A DNA stretch of 54,254 bases from Deltaproteobacteria bacterium (GTDB lineage Bacteria; SAR324; NAC60-12). Each line of letters opens with the position of its first letter. Position 1 is the stretch's first letter. The stretch is from the NCBI GenBank assembly GCA_002685535.1, contig NYXK01000182.1:62920-117173 (forward strand), written 5' to 3'. Shown here piece after piece: positions 34,066 through 45,947 of the stretch. Below the pieces are notes generated by a model. It did no database searches. It was not told where the DNA came from and saw only the letters and a list, made by a program, of their open reading frames with translations. The position numbers and the translations under genes are program-made.

Positions 34066-34972
34066 ATTGATATGTATAAATTTATGAAGCTGACAACGAT
34101 ATATTTCACAGGCCACACGAAAAGCTTGTCCAAGAAAGTGGACTCCAGGAGGGGAATAGCAAGGCATTATATAGACGTTGGAGCCAGGATCGAACAGGAT
34201 TGTATCTCGTATTCCGACATGTGGTCGATGAAATTCTCGACTTTCTTGGATATAGGCTACGGGGAGTTCATTTAAGGTTATTCAGTGTCGTTTTCTTGGG
34301 CGACCAATGGGGACGAGCCGATCGACTTTCTAGATGGGAGGCACTTTATCCGGTGGCGATCGGATATGTGCCTGAAATTGGAGACCCCAATTGATCGCTT
34401 GGGTGTTGTTTTGGATCGTCCCTTTGTTCTATTGTTGGATATCTACATCCATTGTTTGAGGGGCGTGCTGCAGGGTGTTTGTGGGGAAGTGGCAATTTTG
34501 GTAGAAGTGCAGGTTCCCTCTTACTTTCAAAAGCATATATGGACAACATAACATACCGCGCCCTGAATGGACATCGCAATTTGCAAACTCTTGTCACATG
34601 AATCTTGCGAGTAGGCTATAGAGGTGTAGCTTTTGCCCCGTATGCCACTAGCAACTCCTCACTTTTGTCTGGCCCGGACTCACTCTCTCCCTAGATCGTT
34701 CCTTGCTTAGTTGCCCCATCCAGAAATCTTGCCACAAGTATGTTTGCCAGATGTTTTGCTCGCCGCCCATTTAACTCACCCCTAGAACTCTGCGCCCTAC
34801 TCAGCTTCCTTCAAGATTTCCCAAAAGAAAGAAATTGCCAGGTCGAAGCTCTCTGTCTCAAATTTTGATGGAAGTAAGCCCTCCGAAGTCGATAGCCATA
34901 TTTCAGCTTTCCATCTAATATTCTACCTCTCTCTGAACCAGTCTAGTCTTCCTAGCATCCGATATAACCCTT
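34066..34972. other. Spacer with DUF4360 promoter
   Basis: This 907-base stretch lies between the DUF4360 start and the kinase 3' end. It contains the DUF4360 TATA box (listed separately) and short frames without motif. No gene seen. Confidence 0.5.
34167..34173 (-). promoter_or_regulatory. TATA box of the DUF4360 gene
   Basis: TATATAA on the minus strand lies 102 bases above the start codon at 34065. Confidence 0.5.
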
Positions 34973-36403
34973 TCACAGTCTCGTCGTAAACCAAGTATGC
35001 TTCCAAACCTGCTCCATAGCGAGGCGTCTCTCCACATCGTAACTGAAAAGCTTAGATAGCAGATCGTGAAATGACTCCGCCTCCACGGAAGAAATCTTAG
35101 TTCTGTCCTTTTCATCTCGTGCTAATTTCAGTCGCGCAAGCCACTTCCGATACTTGCGAGCTCCTTTCTGCATTCTGTCAATGGCTGAACGGACCCAGGA
35201 TTTCTTTGCATGTTTCTTATTGCCTCGATTGATTGGGCCTTGGTTTCGGATATCGGTAATCAAAGTCCTCAGTAGTGGCCGGTCGAGCTGGGTTGTCATC
35301 GTTTCGTCCTCTAGGCGCGGAGGAAATGTACCGAGGATGGTCTGTATTTGCCCAAGTACCTCATCTTCGCCACCCCAGACTGATGTAATGAGAGGATGGC
35401 CTGCTCTCATCTCAAACAGTGTGACTGCAAAGGCCCAGACATCAGATTCCTTGCCAAATTTCCCGTCGCGCAGATATTCTGGAGAGCATGCACTCAGAGG
35501 TGTGGCAAGACCCACTGGTGGGCTGTTCAGAAAGTATGACGCTCCAAAGTCGATGATCTTGACATTGCCTGTACAATATGGAAGCAGTCGCATGGCATCG
35601 ATAGCCCCGTATATGAACTCTGGAGCTGATCCATCCAACTTATGTTCGCCGTACGGTTGGAGTTGTTCCTGCACCGGCTGACCCAAGACTTTGATCAGCT
35701 CTTCCTGAGGTATGCTGTCAAGGTTCTCTAGCTCTAGCAGAACATTGGCGCTGGTGAGATCTCCGTGAGCAATGGAAACCCCAGGTGAATGCAAGAATTC
35801 GAGAGCTTGTGCGATTTGCAGTGACATGATCTGTGCGTCTCGCGGTCCCAGTGTTGCAACCTCGTCGTCCAGAAGACGCGCGTGCGAGAGCTGAGCGATG
35901 CTTGGTCCCGCAATATCAGAGACAATACAGAGATGTGAACCATTAGGACCAGTGATCCAGAAATTATCGATAGGGATGTCGAGGTACCGCGAACCCGAGT
36001 GCTCTGCTGCTTTGTCCTTAATGTGCTCGCAAACTATGATGTCTCCGCGCATGGCATCTTCCGAAGCCTCCGCCATAACGATCTTGATGGCAACATATCT
36101 TTCTTCCTCAGTGTCCCGCGCCAGCCACGCAGTTGCAAATCCACCTTGTCCCAGCTTGTGTATGATCGTGTATTTTCCCTCCTTCAACTGGTCGCCGATG
36201 AGGACAGGGTGATAACCTCCTTCCTGGTAAGCCTCGATATCCTCAACTCTGTCAAGATGTGGGGGCATATATCGTATTCCTCTCTCTTCCATCTCGTCAA
36301 TACCTGCTTGCGACTCCACCAAACCCTCCTCGGTGCGCGAGTCTGCCTCGTTCACCTTTACTTGGGACACCTCCATCGTCAGGGGAAGATCTTGGAAGCT
36401 CAT
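34973..36403 (-). CDS. SRPK-like serine/threonine protein kinase
   Basis: The 476-residue single-exon product is a cytosolic or nuclear protein kinase. The N-terminal lead (GGYHPVLIGDQLKEGKYTIIHKLGQG, split here at residues 63-87) is typical of fungal SRPK-family kinases. The Gly-rich loop is GQGGFA (85-90), the catalytic lysine is K107 (VAIK) and the helix-C glutamate is probably E126. The catalytic loop reads HGDLTSAN (213-220) with Asp215, and DFG is at 285-287. SPEYL replaces APE. The insert between DFG and the C lobe is short, unlike human SRPKs. Fungi often carry many such SRPK-like kinases of unknown substrate; SR-protein phosphorylation is known for the classic members only. HGD instead of HRD is common in this fungal group. 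Confidence 0.9.
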   Translation of the reverse strand: MSFQDLPLTMEVSQVKVNEADSRTEEGLVESQAGIDEMEERGIRYMPPHLDRVEDIEAYQEGGYHPVLIGDQLKEGKYTIIHKLGQGGFATAWLARDTEEERYVAIKIVMAEASEDAMRGDIIVCEHIKDKAAEHSGSRYLDIPIDNFWITGPNGSHLCIVSDIAGPSIAQLSHARLLDDEVATLGPRDAQIMSLQIAQALEFLHSPGVSIAHGDLTSANVLLELENLDSIPQEELIKVLGQPVQEQLQPYGEHKLDGSAPEFIYGAIDAMRLLPYCTGNVKIIDFGASYFLNSPPVGLATPLSACSPEYLRDGKFGKESDVWAFAVTLFEMRAGHPLITSVWGGEDEVLGQIQTILGTFPPRLEDETMTTQLDRPLLRTLITDIRNQGPINRGNKKHAKKSWVRSAIDRMQKGARKYRKWLARLKLARDEKDRTKISSVEAESFHDLLSKLFSYDVERRLAMEQVWKHTWFTTRL

Positions 36404-37004
36404 TTCGATTGCGGAAAGAATCAGGGAAGAATTTCGGAACTGTTTGGTGGATGTAAGAAGATGAGTCTTGAATGTGTTTTCGATGAATGGTTTGCTAGGA
36501 AGAGGAGTTTAGGAAGGAGCGGGCGGTTGTTTTTGTGCTCAAATGTTTAGCGAGCAAACATTCTAGCCTGGCAAATTCATTCACGACGAATCAGATATTT
36601 ATATCAGAATAGCAAATAAAAATACGAAAGACAGTTTTACTCAGAGGGGTGAACGATCTCCAATGAAAACACGATCCTTTCAAGCTCCAATATGATATAG
36701 CGCTTCAGAAGTGAATGGGGTCATATCGCATTAAAGGGAAGATCACGACTTGTGTACAGAATCTGGGAATCACAGGTTTCATAAGCACGTGAAAATGATG
36801 TTAGGTTTCAAAGACCATCGTTGATTGGCACAAAAGGAAGGAAGCAAAGGTAACTCCTGTCAGCTCGAGCGCTTCGATGCTGATATCCCACCCAAAACTA
36901 TACCAAAACAGACCATCAGAGCCTCCAAACGCCTTCTTCCCCCAAAACACCACCGGCCATTGTATGATCCTAGAACGAGGAGTTACTTGAGAAAACGTCA
37001 TTAT
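36404..37004. other. Spacer with kinase promoter
   Basis: This 600-base stretch holds the kinase promoter and the 3' flank of the next gene. AT-rich around 36580-36640. No gene seen. Confidence 0.55.
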
Positions 37005-37499
37005 TTACCATGTGGAAGGCTTGATTTGGTTGTTGCGGGGGTTTTTATCATCGAACCAGACGAGAGCAGGCTTTCCATCCTCGCGGAAGATGTAGGTCTC
37101 TGAATAGTTCTGTGGAGTGCTCTTTGGACCACAGTAAATGTGAGCAGTAACTGGCTTGCCGACAGGTCTGCCCCATCTGGTCTTTGTGAAATCTGCAGTG
37201 ACGTGGAGGTCGTCTTTGACGTAGGTCCTAGAAAACTTGCCGCCGATTCTGCTGCTTGGATGAGGGGCGGAGCTTTCAAAAGTCAGACGCGTTCAGACGA
37301 CATCAGAGGGAACATACCGGATCACACAGTTTGTGAAGCCGCGAGCCTTAGCAGCTTCGGCGCAAACTGTCTCGGTGCAAGCCTTCATGTGCGGGTCATT
37401 CGGGATCGAGGTGTTCCATTGAATTTGTACCTTGTAGCCATGGAAGTCCACAACTCCAGCTTTGTTCTCGTTTTTGGGGAGCAGTGTAGTGACTGCCAT
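37005..37499 (-). CDS. Orphan 142-residue protein, two exons
   Basis: Exons 37499-37318 and 37251-37005 (66-base intron, donor GTATGT) give 142 residues. I do not recognise the family. There is no signal peptide. Exon 1 contains VVDFHGYKVQIQWNTSIPND and a short cysteine-bearing helix, MKACTETVCAEAAKARGF. Exon 2 reads as a real domain with RTYVKDDLHVTADFTKTRW, VTAHIYCGPKSTPQNYSET and FREDGKPALVWFDD. Four cysteines are seen (41, 46, 58 and one in HIYCG). The acceptor is a triple repeat AAG-CAG-CAG, so products of 141, 142 or 143 residues are possible; the second is used here. The start has a good context (aggATGgc). The alternating strands suggest a small mixed alpha/beta fold; function unknown. 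Confidence 0.72.
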
Positions 37500-40138
37500 C
37501 CTTTCTGATATCTGCGGGATTTTGGAGGCCAGAGGATCTCTGCTGTGATTTTGTTATTTAGTACGGTCGGAAAAAAAAGTCGAACAGGAAGTCACGCGCT
37601 GTCTAAAGTAGGTAGTAGGAGTTGCAAGGCGGACGGTCGCGTTGACTGTATCAACTCAAGACGAATAGCAAGGCTGGTAATTCAACTACGTGAGTAGCAG
37701 GAAGTCAGAGGTTAATGACAATAACAGGGATCACAGTGGCTTTCCACGAGGAGTGGCTTCGCATTCAAGGACCAAATCAACCTCGAGAAAAAGTAGGAGA
37801 GACCGAATAACTTTCCAGCAACACGAAAGATAAGCCGAGGAGCGCAAACTGCTCCACTAGCAAGCTTCATGTCAATGTGCTCAAAAGTGGAATCATAACC
37901 ATTCGAAAGTCGATGTCTCGCTTCAACATTGAAGTACCACGGTCAACGACTCCGTCGTGTAATCCCATTTTCACGAAGTCTGACCCAGAGTTTACGCAAT
38001 ACTTACAGATCGAATCGCATTGTCCTGTACTAGTTATCTTACCAAGTACAATACGCAGTCTTCCGATACAATGACATCCCAATGGACTCAGACTGTCCTG
38101 CCGCAGTTTTACATGAATCTCAGCCGCCATGTATGTATTGGACAGCATTTTACTTTTACCTTCCCAGCTACCATGAATAGCATCTGCTACCTCTACCTCA
38201 TTAATTGGGGCTGGCTCCTAATCTGCTCCTTGACCGTCTAGTCATTCTCAAAGCCCCCGACAAGCCCCAACACATTTGCTCAGCCATCTCGAAGTATTTC
38301 TTACCAATGCACCATGTGAAAACGAAAACCGTAAAGTGATTATATGAATGCTTACATCTATATGCCACCAAATTAGAAGATATCTCGGACCCAAAGGTTT
38401 TCGACGTGTAGTCCAGTCATCAGACGAATTCAAATGGAAAGTAGGTGCGGATGTCTGCAGAGCGCGCTAAAAGCCCCTCACCAGGAATCCAGCTTTGAGC
38501 CCAGTTACACGCCGTCACACGCTTAAGATCACAAACATCGTTCATGAACAGCCTCCGTCCATGCATCTACTACGTGTTTCTTCAAATATGCTTGTGTTTT
38601 TGTGTGTCTTGGTGACTTCTTTCAGCTGTGGAGGTACAGTCATCGTGGCGTGGGAAGGATTCTTTGGCGCTAACGAAAGTAAACAAACTAGGTAGAAAGC
38701 TAAAGAGCAATTCACCCTGTTTGATGTTAAGGGCAGCCTAATTTATTATGAAACCTTGTTAAAATCTGATATTGAGAGGAGCTCGCTAATCACTAGGCAC
38801 TGATGTGACTTGATGATGGAAGAAACAATTGTGGTGAATGAAGTAACGTGGGGTCGCAAATTCTCCAAGCAGCAGCATCACAATGAACATGGTCTACATA
38901 AGTCTGTCTCCCACTCTTTCTGATTAAGCTTTATCTCATCACTAGAAATCTTGTATGTATTTATTTGTGATATAGAGGCCATGAGCCAGCTCCCTTTCAC
39001 AGATATTGTAGAGACAAAAGCAGCACGTGAGGGAGGAGTCCGGAAGTCCATACAGAAGAAGCTTACTTAATGACTGATTAGAAGCCCAAATTTTTCGACT
39101 TCTGACCCAAAGTCTTGCGTCTAACAAGCGAAAGCCACAGCTCTGTACGTCATGGCTCTTCCTTCGTGACTTTCGGCTCTTCTGGTTTTCGTTCCTTGCG
39201 CACACGTCTTCCCCTTCGCGTATTTCTTTCCTTCACATGTCGAGCTAGCCTATCCACCCTGCTTCAAAAACCAGTCTTCTTCCAGTTCAATAGGCCCAAA
39301 TTTCTTTTCCTACCGATAACAGTATTCTTTCCAAAGAACTAGCTCGTGACACTATATTTATACAACGATATGCCAATGTAAAACAACAGAGTCTAAACAA
39401 TGAACAACGCCGAGGACGACAAAATCATCCCTGACAGGATAGATTTGGTTACACCTTGTATTGGCACACTTAGAAGAACTGTCCCCCATTCCATCTCATT
39501 CCACCAGCCTCATTTTCTCTACCAGAACTAGAATCATGAAACCTAACACCTCTACCTCTACTTCTCCGCCGCTGAGTACATCAAGGCTTCATTCGCGATC
39601 GGATTAAGTTGAAGGAGGAGGGGGAGGGGGAGGAGTTGAGCGCTGGTGCGAAGGTACGATGGCGCTCGAGAAGAAGAGGCGGCCGTCTGTCTATTGCACC
39701 TATATTAGTGAGGAGGAGGGGGAGGATGAGATGCATGGATCTAGACTCAGACTCTAGAGGAAATATTGGGGTGTGGAGATTGGGGAAAGAGTGGGTGGGA
39801 GTTATTGGTTAGCGGTAGTTTGGGATTGGGGAAGATGAGGATGGAGGGGAGGGGCTAGAGTGATTTGAGAGGGTGAAATGTGAGGTGAGGGAATTGACAT
39901 GTGGTGGGAGGTGGAGGTTTTGCCTTTGAAAGATGGATGAGCGGATCGATAGGGATAAGACCGGCAATCGAAAATGCTCAAGAAACGGCATGAGATGAGT
40001 CGCATCCTTATCTGCAACTTCTATGAACAGTAATGCCATACAATGCTATTCCCACCCGCTAAAGCCAGAGATTGCGAAGAACCCACCCATATGTACCTTA
40101 TTTATTCCATGACTTTGCAAAATCATCCTTACACGGGC
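37500..40138. other. 2.6 kb gene-free region
   Basis: This region lies between the orphan gene (-) and the 3' end of the ABC transporter (-). A 45-codon stretch at about 38561-38695 on the plus strand begins like a signal peptide (MHLLRVSSNMLVFLCVLVTS) but has no further support. A purine-rich (GGAGG)-type tract lies near 39610-39640. Frames at 38942-39205 and 39609-40039 show no motif. I see no gene. Confidence 0.5.
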
Positions 40139-43100
40139 TCATCTCCCACCACCAAGCACCTTTCTCATCCTTCCCGACCAGCCTACAGTACCCCAATGCA
40201 TCCTCATAGCCTTCAAAAGCGCATATGCAAACAGTCGGTAGATGAGCGTACAAGCTCCAAGCGCAAGCAAGTTCTTCAGAGCATCTGTATTCAGTTTGTA
40301 CAAATCCAGGACTTGCTCTCCATTCTCGATAGGACAACTTCCGTTGGGTAGGCGCTGTGCGTCGTTACATGTGAAATGGATGGCATGGAGAGAATAGGGC
40401 GCTAGATTGCGGATGGCGTAGCGCAGAGGGGAAAGGTAATTCACGCCTTGGAGGAAGGAAGGCATGTTGATTGACATGACTCCTGACATGAATTGCGAGA
40501 TGGAAAGAAAGACCGACGTCAGAGAGATGGCGAAGCCGGTGTGAGGGAAAAGAGTATTGAACTGTTCACTCTTATTAGCTAGGTAAATCGAAGCTGGATG
40601 GGGAAATTACCATGATTCCAATACTTTCTCCGCAGGACACTATACAGAAGCAGTTGAAGAAGCAGACGAAGAACATTTGAGTCGTCCGGGGAAGTCCCGC
40701 AGCCAAATCTACCAGTATAGCGAAGATGAAACTTGTTGCCACTTCGAATGGGACTTCGAGAGTGATATACTGGGCGAGAAAAGCTTCCACGCCATAAGTG
40801 CCATCGTCGTTCTCCCTGTAGAACACATCCTTCTCGTCAGGATACACAGCTACGTTCTGGAGCATGCCAACGAAATTGAAGGCACAGAATTCTTGAATGA
40901 ATCCCAATCGAGTTTGGACAGATGCATAGTCATTCTTCAGTGGCGCGAAGAAAAGCGTGAGAATGACAGCCAATCCAGTCACCTGGGTAGTGCGAGCAAT
41001 GAGGAGCGGTGGCTGACGACGAAAGTTGATGAAGGCCCGATGCACAAGAATGGGATATGCGGCGAAGAAGGTTGTTGACTTTCGAATGAGGGATCCTAGC
41101 TCAGCGGGTGTTGAGATTGTTGTAGGCTGAATTACCGAGGCGAAATCACCACTGGTCCAGGACGATATGAGGGACCGGACTTTCTGACGAGTAGCGGCTT
41201 CTCTTTCCGAATGCTGAAGGTCGATTGTTATCAGATCCAGAGCAAAATCGGCAGGATTCGTGGTTGTCGGGCAAGGATATCCAAGAGAATCGAAGTGTGG
41301 GAGAAGACCTGCACCATTGCCAGCATAAACAGGGGAGCCACCTCTGGCAAGAAGAAGAACATTGCCGAACTTCTGAAAAAGATCTGAACGAGATTGATGA
41401 ATGGTCAGAATCAGCGTGCGACCCTCTTGAGCCAGACCTTGCAGAACCTCCATGATGGATGAAGCTGTGAAGGCATCCAGGCCGGAGGTTGGCTCATCGA
41501 GTAACAGAACTCGAGGATCAGTCAAGATCTGGACAGCGATGGAGACACGACGCTTCTCTCCGCCAGAAATGCCCTTGACAGTATCAGAACCGATGAGGTT
41601 ATCAGCACAGTCTTTCAGACCTAGCTTCATCAGGATTTCTTCTGCGCGTTGGTTCTTCTGAGCAGTTGTCATGAATGAAGGGAGTCGTAGTCCAGCAGAG
41701 AACCGAAGGGTCTCCCGTACCGTGAGAGACGGTAAGAGGGCATCATCATCTTGGCATACATACGAACAAACAGAGCGAATGACGGAATCTGAAGGTACAG
41801 ATCCATTGAAGGTCATTTCTCCGTATTGCTTGTACCGTGTTCCCACGCTGTTATGTAGACGTAACGCCATGGCGTTCAGAAGTGATGTCTTGCCACTTCC
41901 TGACGGTCCCATAATGACATTGAGCAGCCCTGCTTGGAAATTTGCCGTGACAGGATGGAGGATCGTCTTCGTAGGCAATTTTCGTCCGATGATCGACCTC
42001 TTGTCCAAGTCAAGGGCGAACCTATCAAGCGCTATATCAACGGTCCGAACCTCCGCATTCGATCGCACCACCATCTTCTCCTTTCCTGCTGAAAGATCGG
42101 TATCTGATGTTCGTGCTTGAGCGATGTTCATCTCAACGCGCAGGAATTTGAAGCCAATGAACGCTGCCAGATAAAACATAGCGACAAAGGCAACCATTGC
42201 GACGATGGGCTTCACAATCCAGTCTTCAGGAAATCCTAGAGAGTCCATGATGAAAGCCCCTGTGTATTGAATGCATGCTGGATCAGACTCTCCTCCAGGA
42301 AGTGGACAATCATAGAATTGACCAACGAATTCGTTTGCGCACAGGCTGCCAAAGGCGTAAAACACATAGGCTGTCCATTTCAACCATCTCACATATACTG
42401 GAATGCTGTTGCTCTGAATGAAGTACCCGCAAGCCATGCTCTGGACAGTGTATCCTAGATTGGCAATCAAAGAGGCAGTTGCAAAGTCTCGAGCCGCTGC
42501 CACACATGCTGCGGCATAAGTGACTGCTATATACTGACCGATGAAGATGATCGAGAAGAATACCAGGAACGTATCTGCTTCCGCTCTGAATCCTGCCATC
42601 CAGTAGAAAGTAACCGAATAAGCCAGAGGCACGGGTAGATCTTCTGTGAGGAACCTGGCGATACGTCTACTCAGTAAGAATGGGACAACATCCACCACGT
42701 TCTCGTTATGCTCTCGGTCGAAGACTTGTACATCAACTGTCAGCCGATAAGTCTCAAACATGAGAATCAGATATCCTTGCAGTGCGGCTGCGTTGTAGAG
42801 TGCTCCTTGTCGACTTCGAATACCAGACTGATCCCGGCTCAGCGCAAAGAATACCCACCCAGTCAAGATGCCCATCAAGATAGCTTCGGAAAGTGAGCCA
42901 GCCATGCCCATAGGATCTCGGTAGGTGGTGAGAAAGGTCCGGGAAGTAAGGACTCGCGTCTGACGAATGAATGGAGATCGGGCCATATGAGAGTTGCGTG
43001 CACTTGTTGGCTGTATTGCTGAAACTTCTTTCTCGCCATCAGAGGCATATCTGAGCTGACTTTCGTCGAGCCAAGCAGCTTTGAGCTTTTCGACTCTCTC

Positions 43101-44165
43101 TGAGGATGCTGCTTCTAGTTCAGGAGATCGGTTATCAATCGCGGCGATGTCAATCAAGAACTCGGCCGGATTAACGAACGGCGGTAGTTCCATTCCCACC
43201 TTTTTGAACCATGGTATACAGTCATCTGCTCTGCCAGCGAAGACTGGACTTCCTCTTGTGAGAATCACTAGGCCGTCAAACATACCCCAGATCTCAGATC
43301 TCGGCTGGTGTATGGTTGTTATGATCGTCCTTCCTTTCTTTGCCAAAGACTTCAGTGTTCGAACCAGTTGAAACGCACTGGTGGCGTCCAGACCTGTAGT
43401 CGGCTCGTCCAAGAACAAGACGCTTGGATTGCTGAGGAGTTGCACTCCTATACTTGTTCTTCGTTTCTCTCCGCCAGAACATCCTTTATGTTGGTGGTTT
43501 CCAATACGTGTGTCGGCACACTCCTTCAAGCCCAGTTCCAAGATGACTTCCTCCACGACCTTCCTTCTCTCTTCCTCAGTTGTAGGTGGTGGCAATCGCA
43601 AATCTGCAGAGTAGCGTAACGTCTCTCGAACCGTAAGTGTAGGCAATAAAACGTCCTGCTGCATCACATATGCGCTGCGAACACTATTGACACCGCCCAT
43701 GCCATTGAACGTAGTCCTTCCTCCAAACGACAACCTCGCGCTCGTCATGCGTTCTGCCATTGTGTTCAACATCGTTGTCTTCCCAGATCCACTCCCTCCA
43801 ATGATCGCAGTAAGTGTACCGGCTGGCATAGAGGCAGAAACTGAGTGCAGGATCTTTTTCCTCTTTGGGGCCTCGCTGCCATCTTGTCTTCGTTTTCGAG
43901 GAAGGTATTTGTCTATCGAGAAGGCAGAGGGCGAAAGGTCCACCGTGACTGCCAGCTCTCGAACCTGAACTTCGACTGGATCGACATCTCGAAGGGATAT
44001 GTGATTGCTATGCGTTGTCGCAGGCTGGAAGAGTTCGTTGCTGCCCTCGTCTTTGGCATCGCTCGAAGGTGGCGACGGAGCTCTTCGAGCTATCTGCAAG
44101 CTTTGCGCCTCTGTGTCTTTGGCATCTCCTGACACCCGCCGCCCAGTTTCAATATCTTCCCCCAT
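40139..44165 (-). CDS. Full-size ABCG-type ABC transporter, two exons
   Basis: This plasma-membrane-type exporter uses ATP hydrolysis to move small hydrophobic molecules. Exons 44165-40611 and 40561-40139 (49-base intron) give 1325 residues in the order NBD1-TMD1-NBD2-TMD2. NBD1 has Walker A GGSGSGKTT (123-131), signature CSGGEKRR (229-236) and Walker B VLFLDEP. NBD2 has Walker A GPSGSGKTS (753-761), signature ISGGEKRRVS and Walker B VLLLDEPTSGLD. Both Walker A motifs keep the lysine, unlike fungal PDR pumps, whose NBD1 is degenerate. There is no PDR-type N-terminal extension; this fits the WHITE-like full-size ABCG group. Each TMD has about six helices, and the second exon holds the last helices and a cysteine-bearing loop. 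It is divergent from the flavin monooxygenase gene. Substrate unknown. Confidence 0.93.
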
Positions 44166-45947
44166 TGTGCTTGTCCCTTATGAAGCTCTCGACTCCATCT
44201 CAATCAGTAGATTTGCTACGAGGACGCCGGTCCTTCGATAGTGGCGTGGAGTAGTGGGTGAATTCGAAGCTTGGGTTAGTACGCTCGCCTTCGGAAAATT
44301 GCAACAAGTGAATGAGGAAGGCAATTGAAGTTGCGCTGGCAGAGAAGAGAAATTTCCTTACAATTCCATGGCACTTACAAAAATGCGAGCGCAGAACCTG
44401 AAATGTCTGCCATCATTACAGTTGATACGTACAGTAGGAGAATTTACTCGATGCGGAGCCATGACCCGCACATGGAAGCGACGATGAACGGTCTGGCCGA
44501 GGCGCCGAGCAGAAGAAACCACTCAAAGCACTCAAAAACCGCCGCAAGGCTGCAGAAACAAAACATCGGCTGCGAAACGAGAAGCATCTCTCTAGACTCC
44601 AACCAAAGAGGTTGAAGGCTATACCGTAAGCGAGGGGTGTTGGATTTAGATGGGGCTTCGAGCCGATACGCCCATGTGGTGTGAGGGATTAGGGAGGGGA
44701 CCTCGGGGAGGACTGAGAGGCTGGGAAAATTGCGCACCTCGCTTGGAATAAGTACTTCGTATGTCAATATCACCTCCCTTATCGGGAAGCTGGACGGGCA
44801 AACCAAGAGCTGAAGACGTCTGGCATCCAAAGAATCTGTCTGAAGGTTCATAAAGACGTTGGTTTGTTTAAGGTTGTGCCTCGTGAGACGGGGCTTTAAG
44901 GTTAAAATGCATCGTGAGCAAGTGCTGACAACCGACGCCTCCTGTCTTTTCCGTACGACTCCAGAGCTCTTTACCACCTTTTCTCTACTCTTGTGAAAGT
45001 CAGCCAACAAATCCCAAAATCAATAAGGAATTGCGATCTGATATTACACTTGGCCACCAGGCAAATGTCTACGAGGAGTTTGAGCGAATCTCTCGCGAAG
45101 ACCTTCCTGCCATGCCTGTGGCTTGATCCTCCAGCTGCATGCAAGCGAGTGGCACCCAGACCAGGTTTCACGGATGTTGGAGTACCCGAAAGTTCCAAGA
45201 GTCTGGGGAGAGGCACCAATTCGCGAACACGAATCCCAAGTCCAATCACAATAATGAGGTTCCAATCAAGTAGCGGGACAACTTGTGGGGTCTCTTTGAC
45301 ATTCAGAACCTCAATTGTATGGGTTGATCGAACAAAGAAGTAACAGGCGGCTTCTGTGTCCTTCGGACGTTGAAGGATTTGCTTTACTTCGTTACGAACT
45401 CATGGTACTTACCCGATGCCAGATTCTGACACGTGTCACATGGCGAACCCCGATGTGTCCCTCACTTTAGAAGCGAACATTGAAGATATCTTTATCTTAT
45501 CTCACTACTCAGACAGAGACATGTTAGGATCGATCAGGAAACCAATATATTCTCTTTATTGGGGCATACACATCTCGTTTATGGAGCCTAGAAGAACCTC
45601 GTTCGCCCTTCGAAAAGCTACCTCGGTGTGCAATGTCCCTATCTCGTTTAGCGAGTCAGCTTACTCGCACTGTTTTCAAAACAACCTCTAGATAGCGATT
45701 CGCTAATAATCTTACTGCGTCTGTACACCTGCATATTTTTGGATTGGCAAAGATTCGAATCTGACATAATATTGGTCCTTTCCGTCAAAACATTTCAATG
45801 ATTATCATTAAAGTGCTTCAGACATCGGCTCTAGGTGAGTCTCGACAAGGCAAAAGATAGGCAGCAAAGGTTAGATTACTTCAGACAATCGGATGTTCGC
45901 ATTTTTTTGCTCCCTCAAGTTATTGAATTAATACTGGATTCGAGGAG
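44166..45947. other. Shared divergent promoter region, ABC transporter and FMO
   Basis: These 1.8 kb lie between the start codons of the divergent transporter and monooxygenase genes and must hold both promoters. A 188-codon minus-strand frame (44444-45010) and overlapping frames at 44971-45343 are open, but lack recognisable motifs or codon signal. I do not call a gene. Confidence 0.5.

Noticed and set aside
44444..45010. 188-codon minus-strand frame in the ABC/FMO spacer
   Set aside because: No signal, motif or codon bias; a frame of this length is expected by chance in 54 kb, and it lies in a promoter region.
45740..45770. tRNA-like B box (TTCGAATC)
   Set aside because: The flanking bases do not form the T stem and no A box or acceptor stem is visible upstream.
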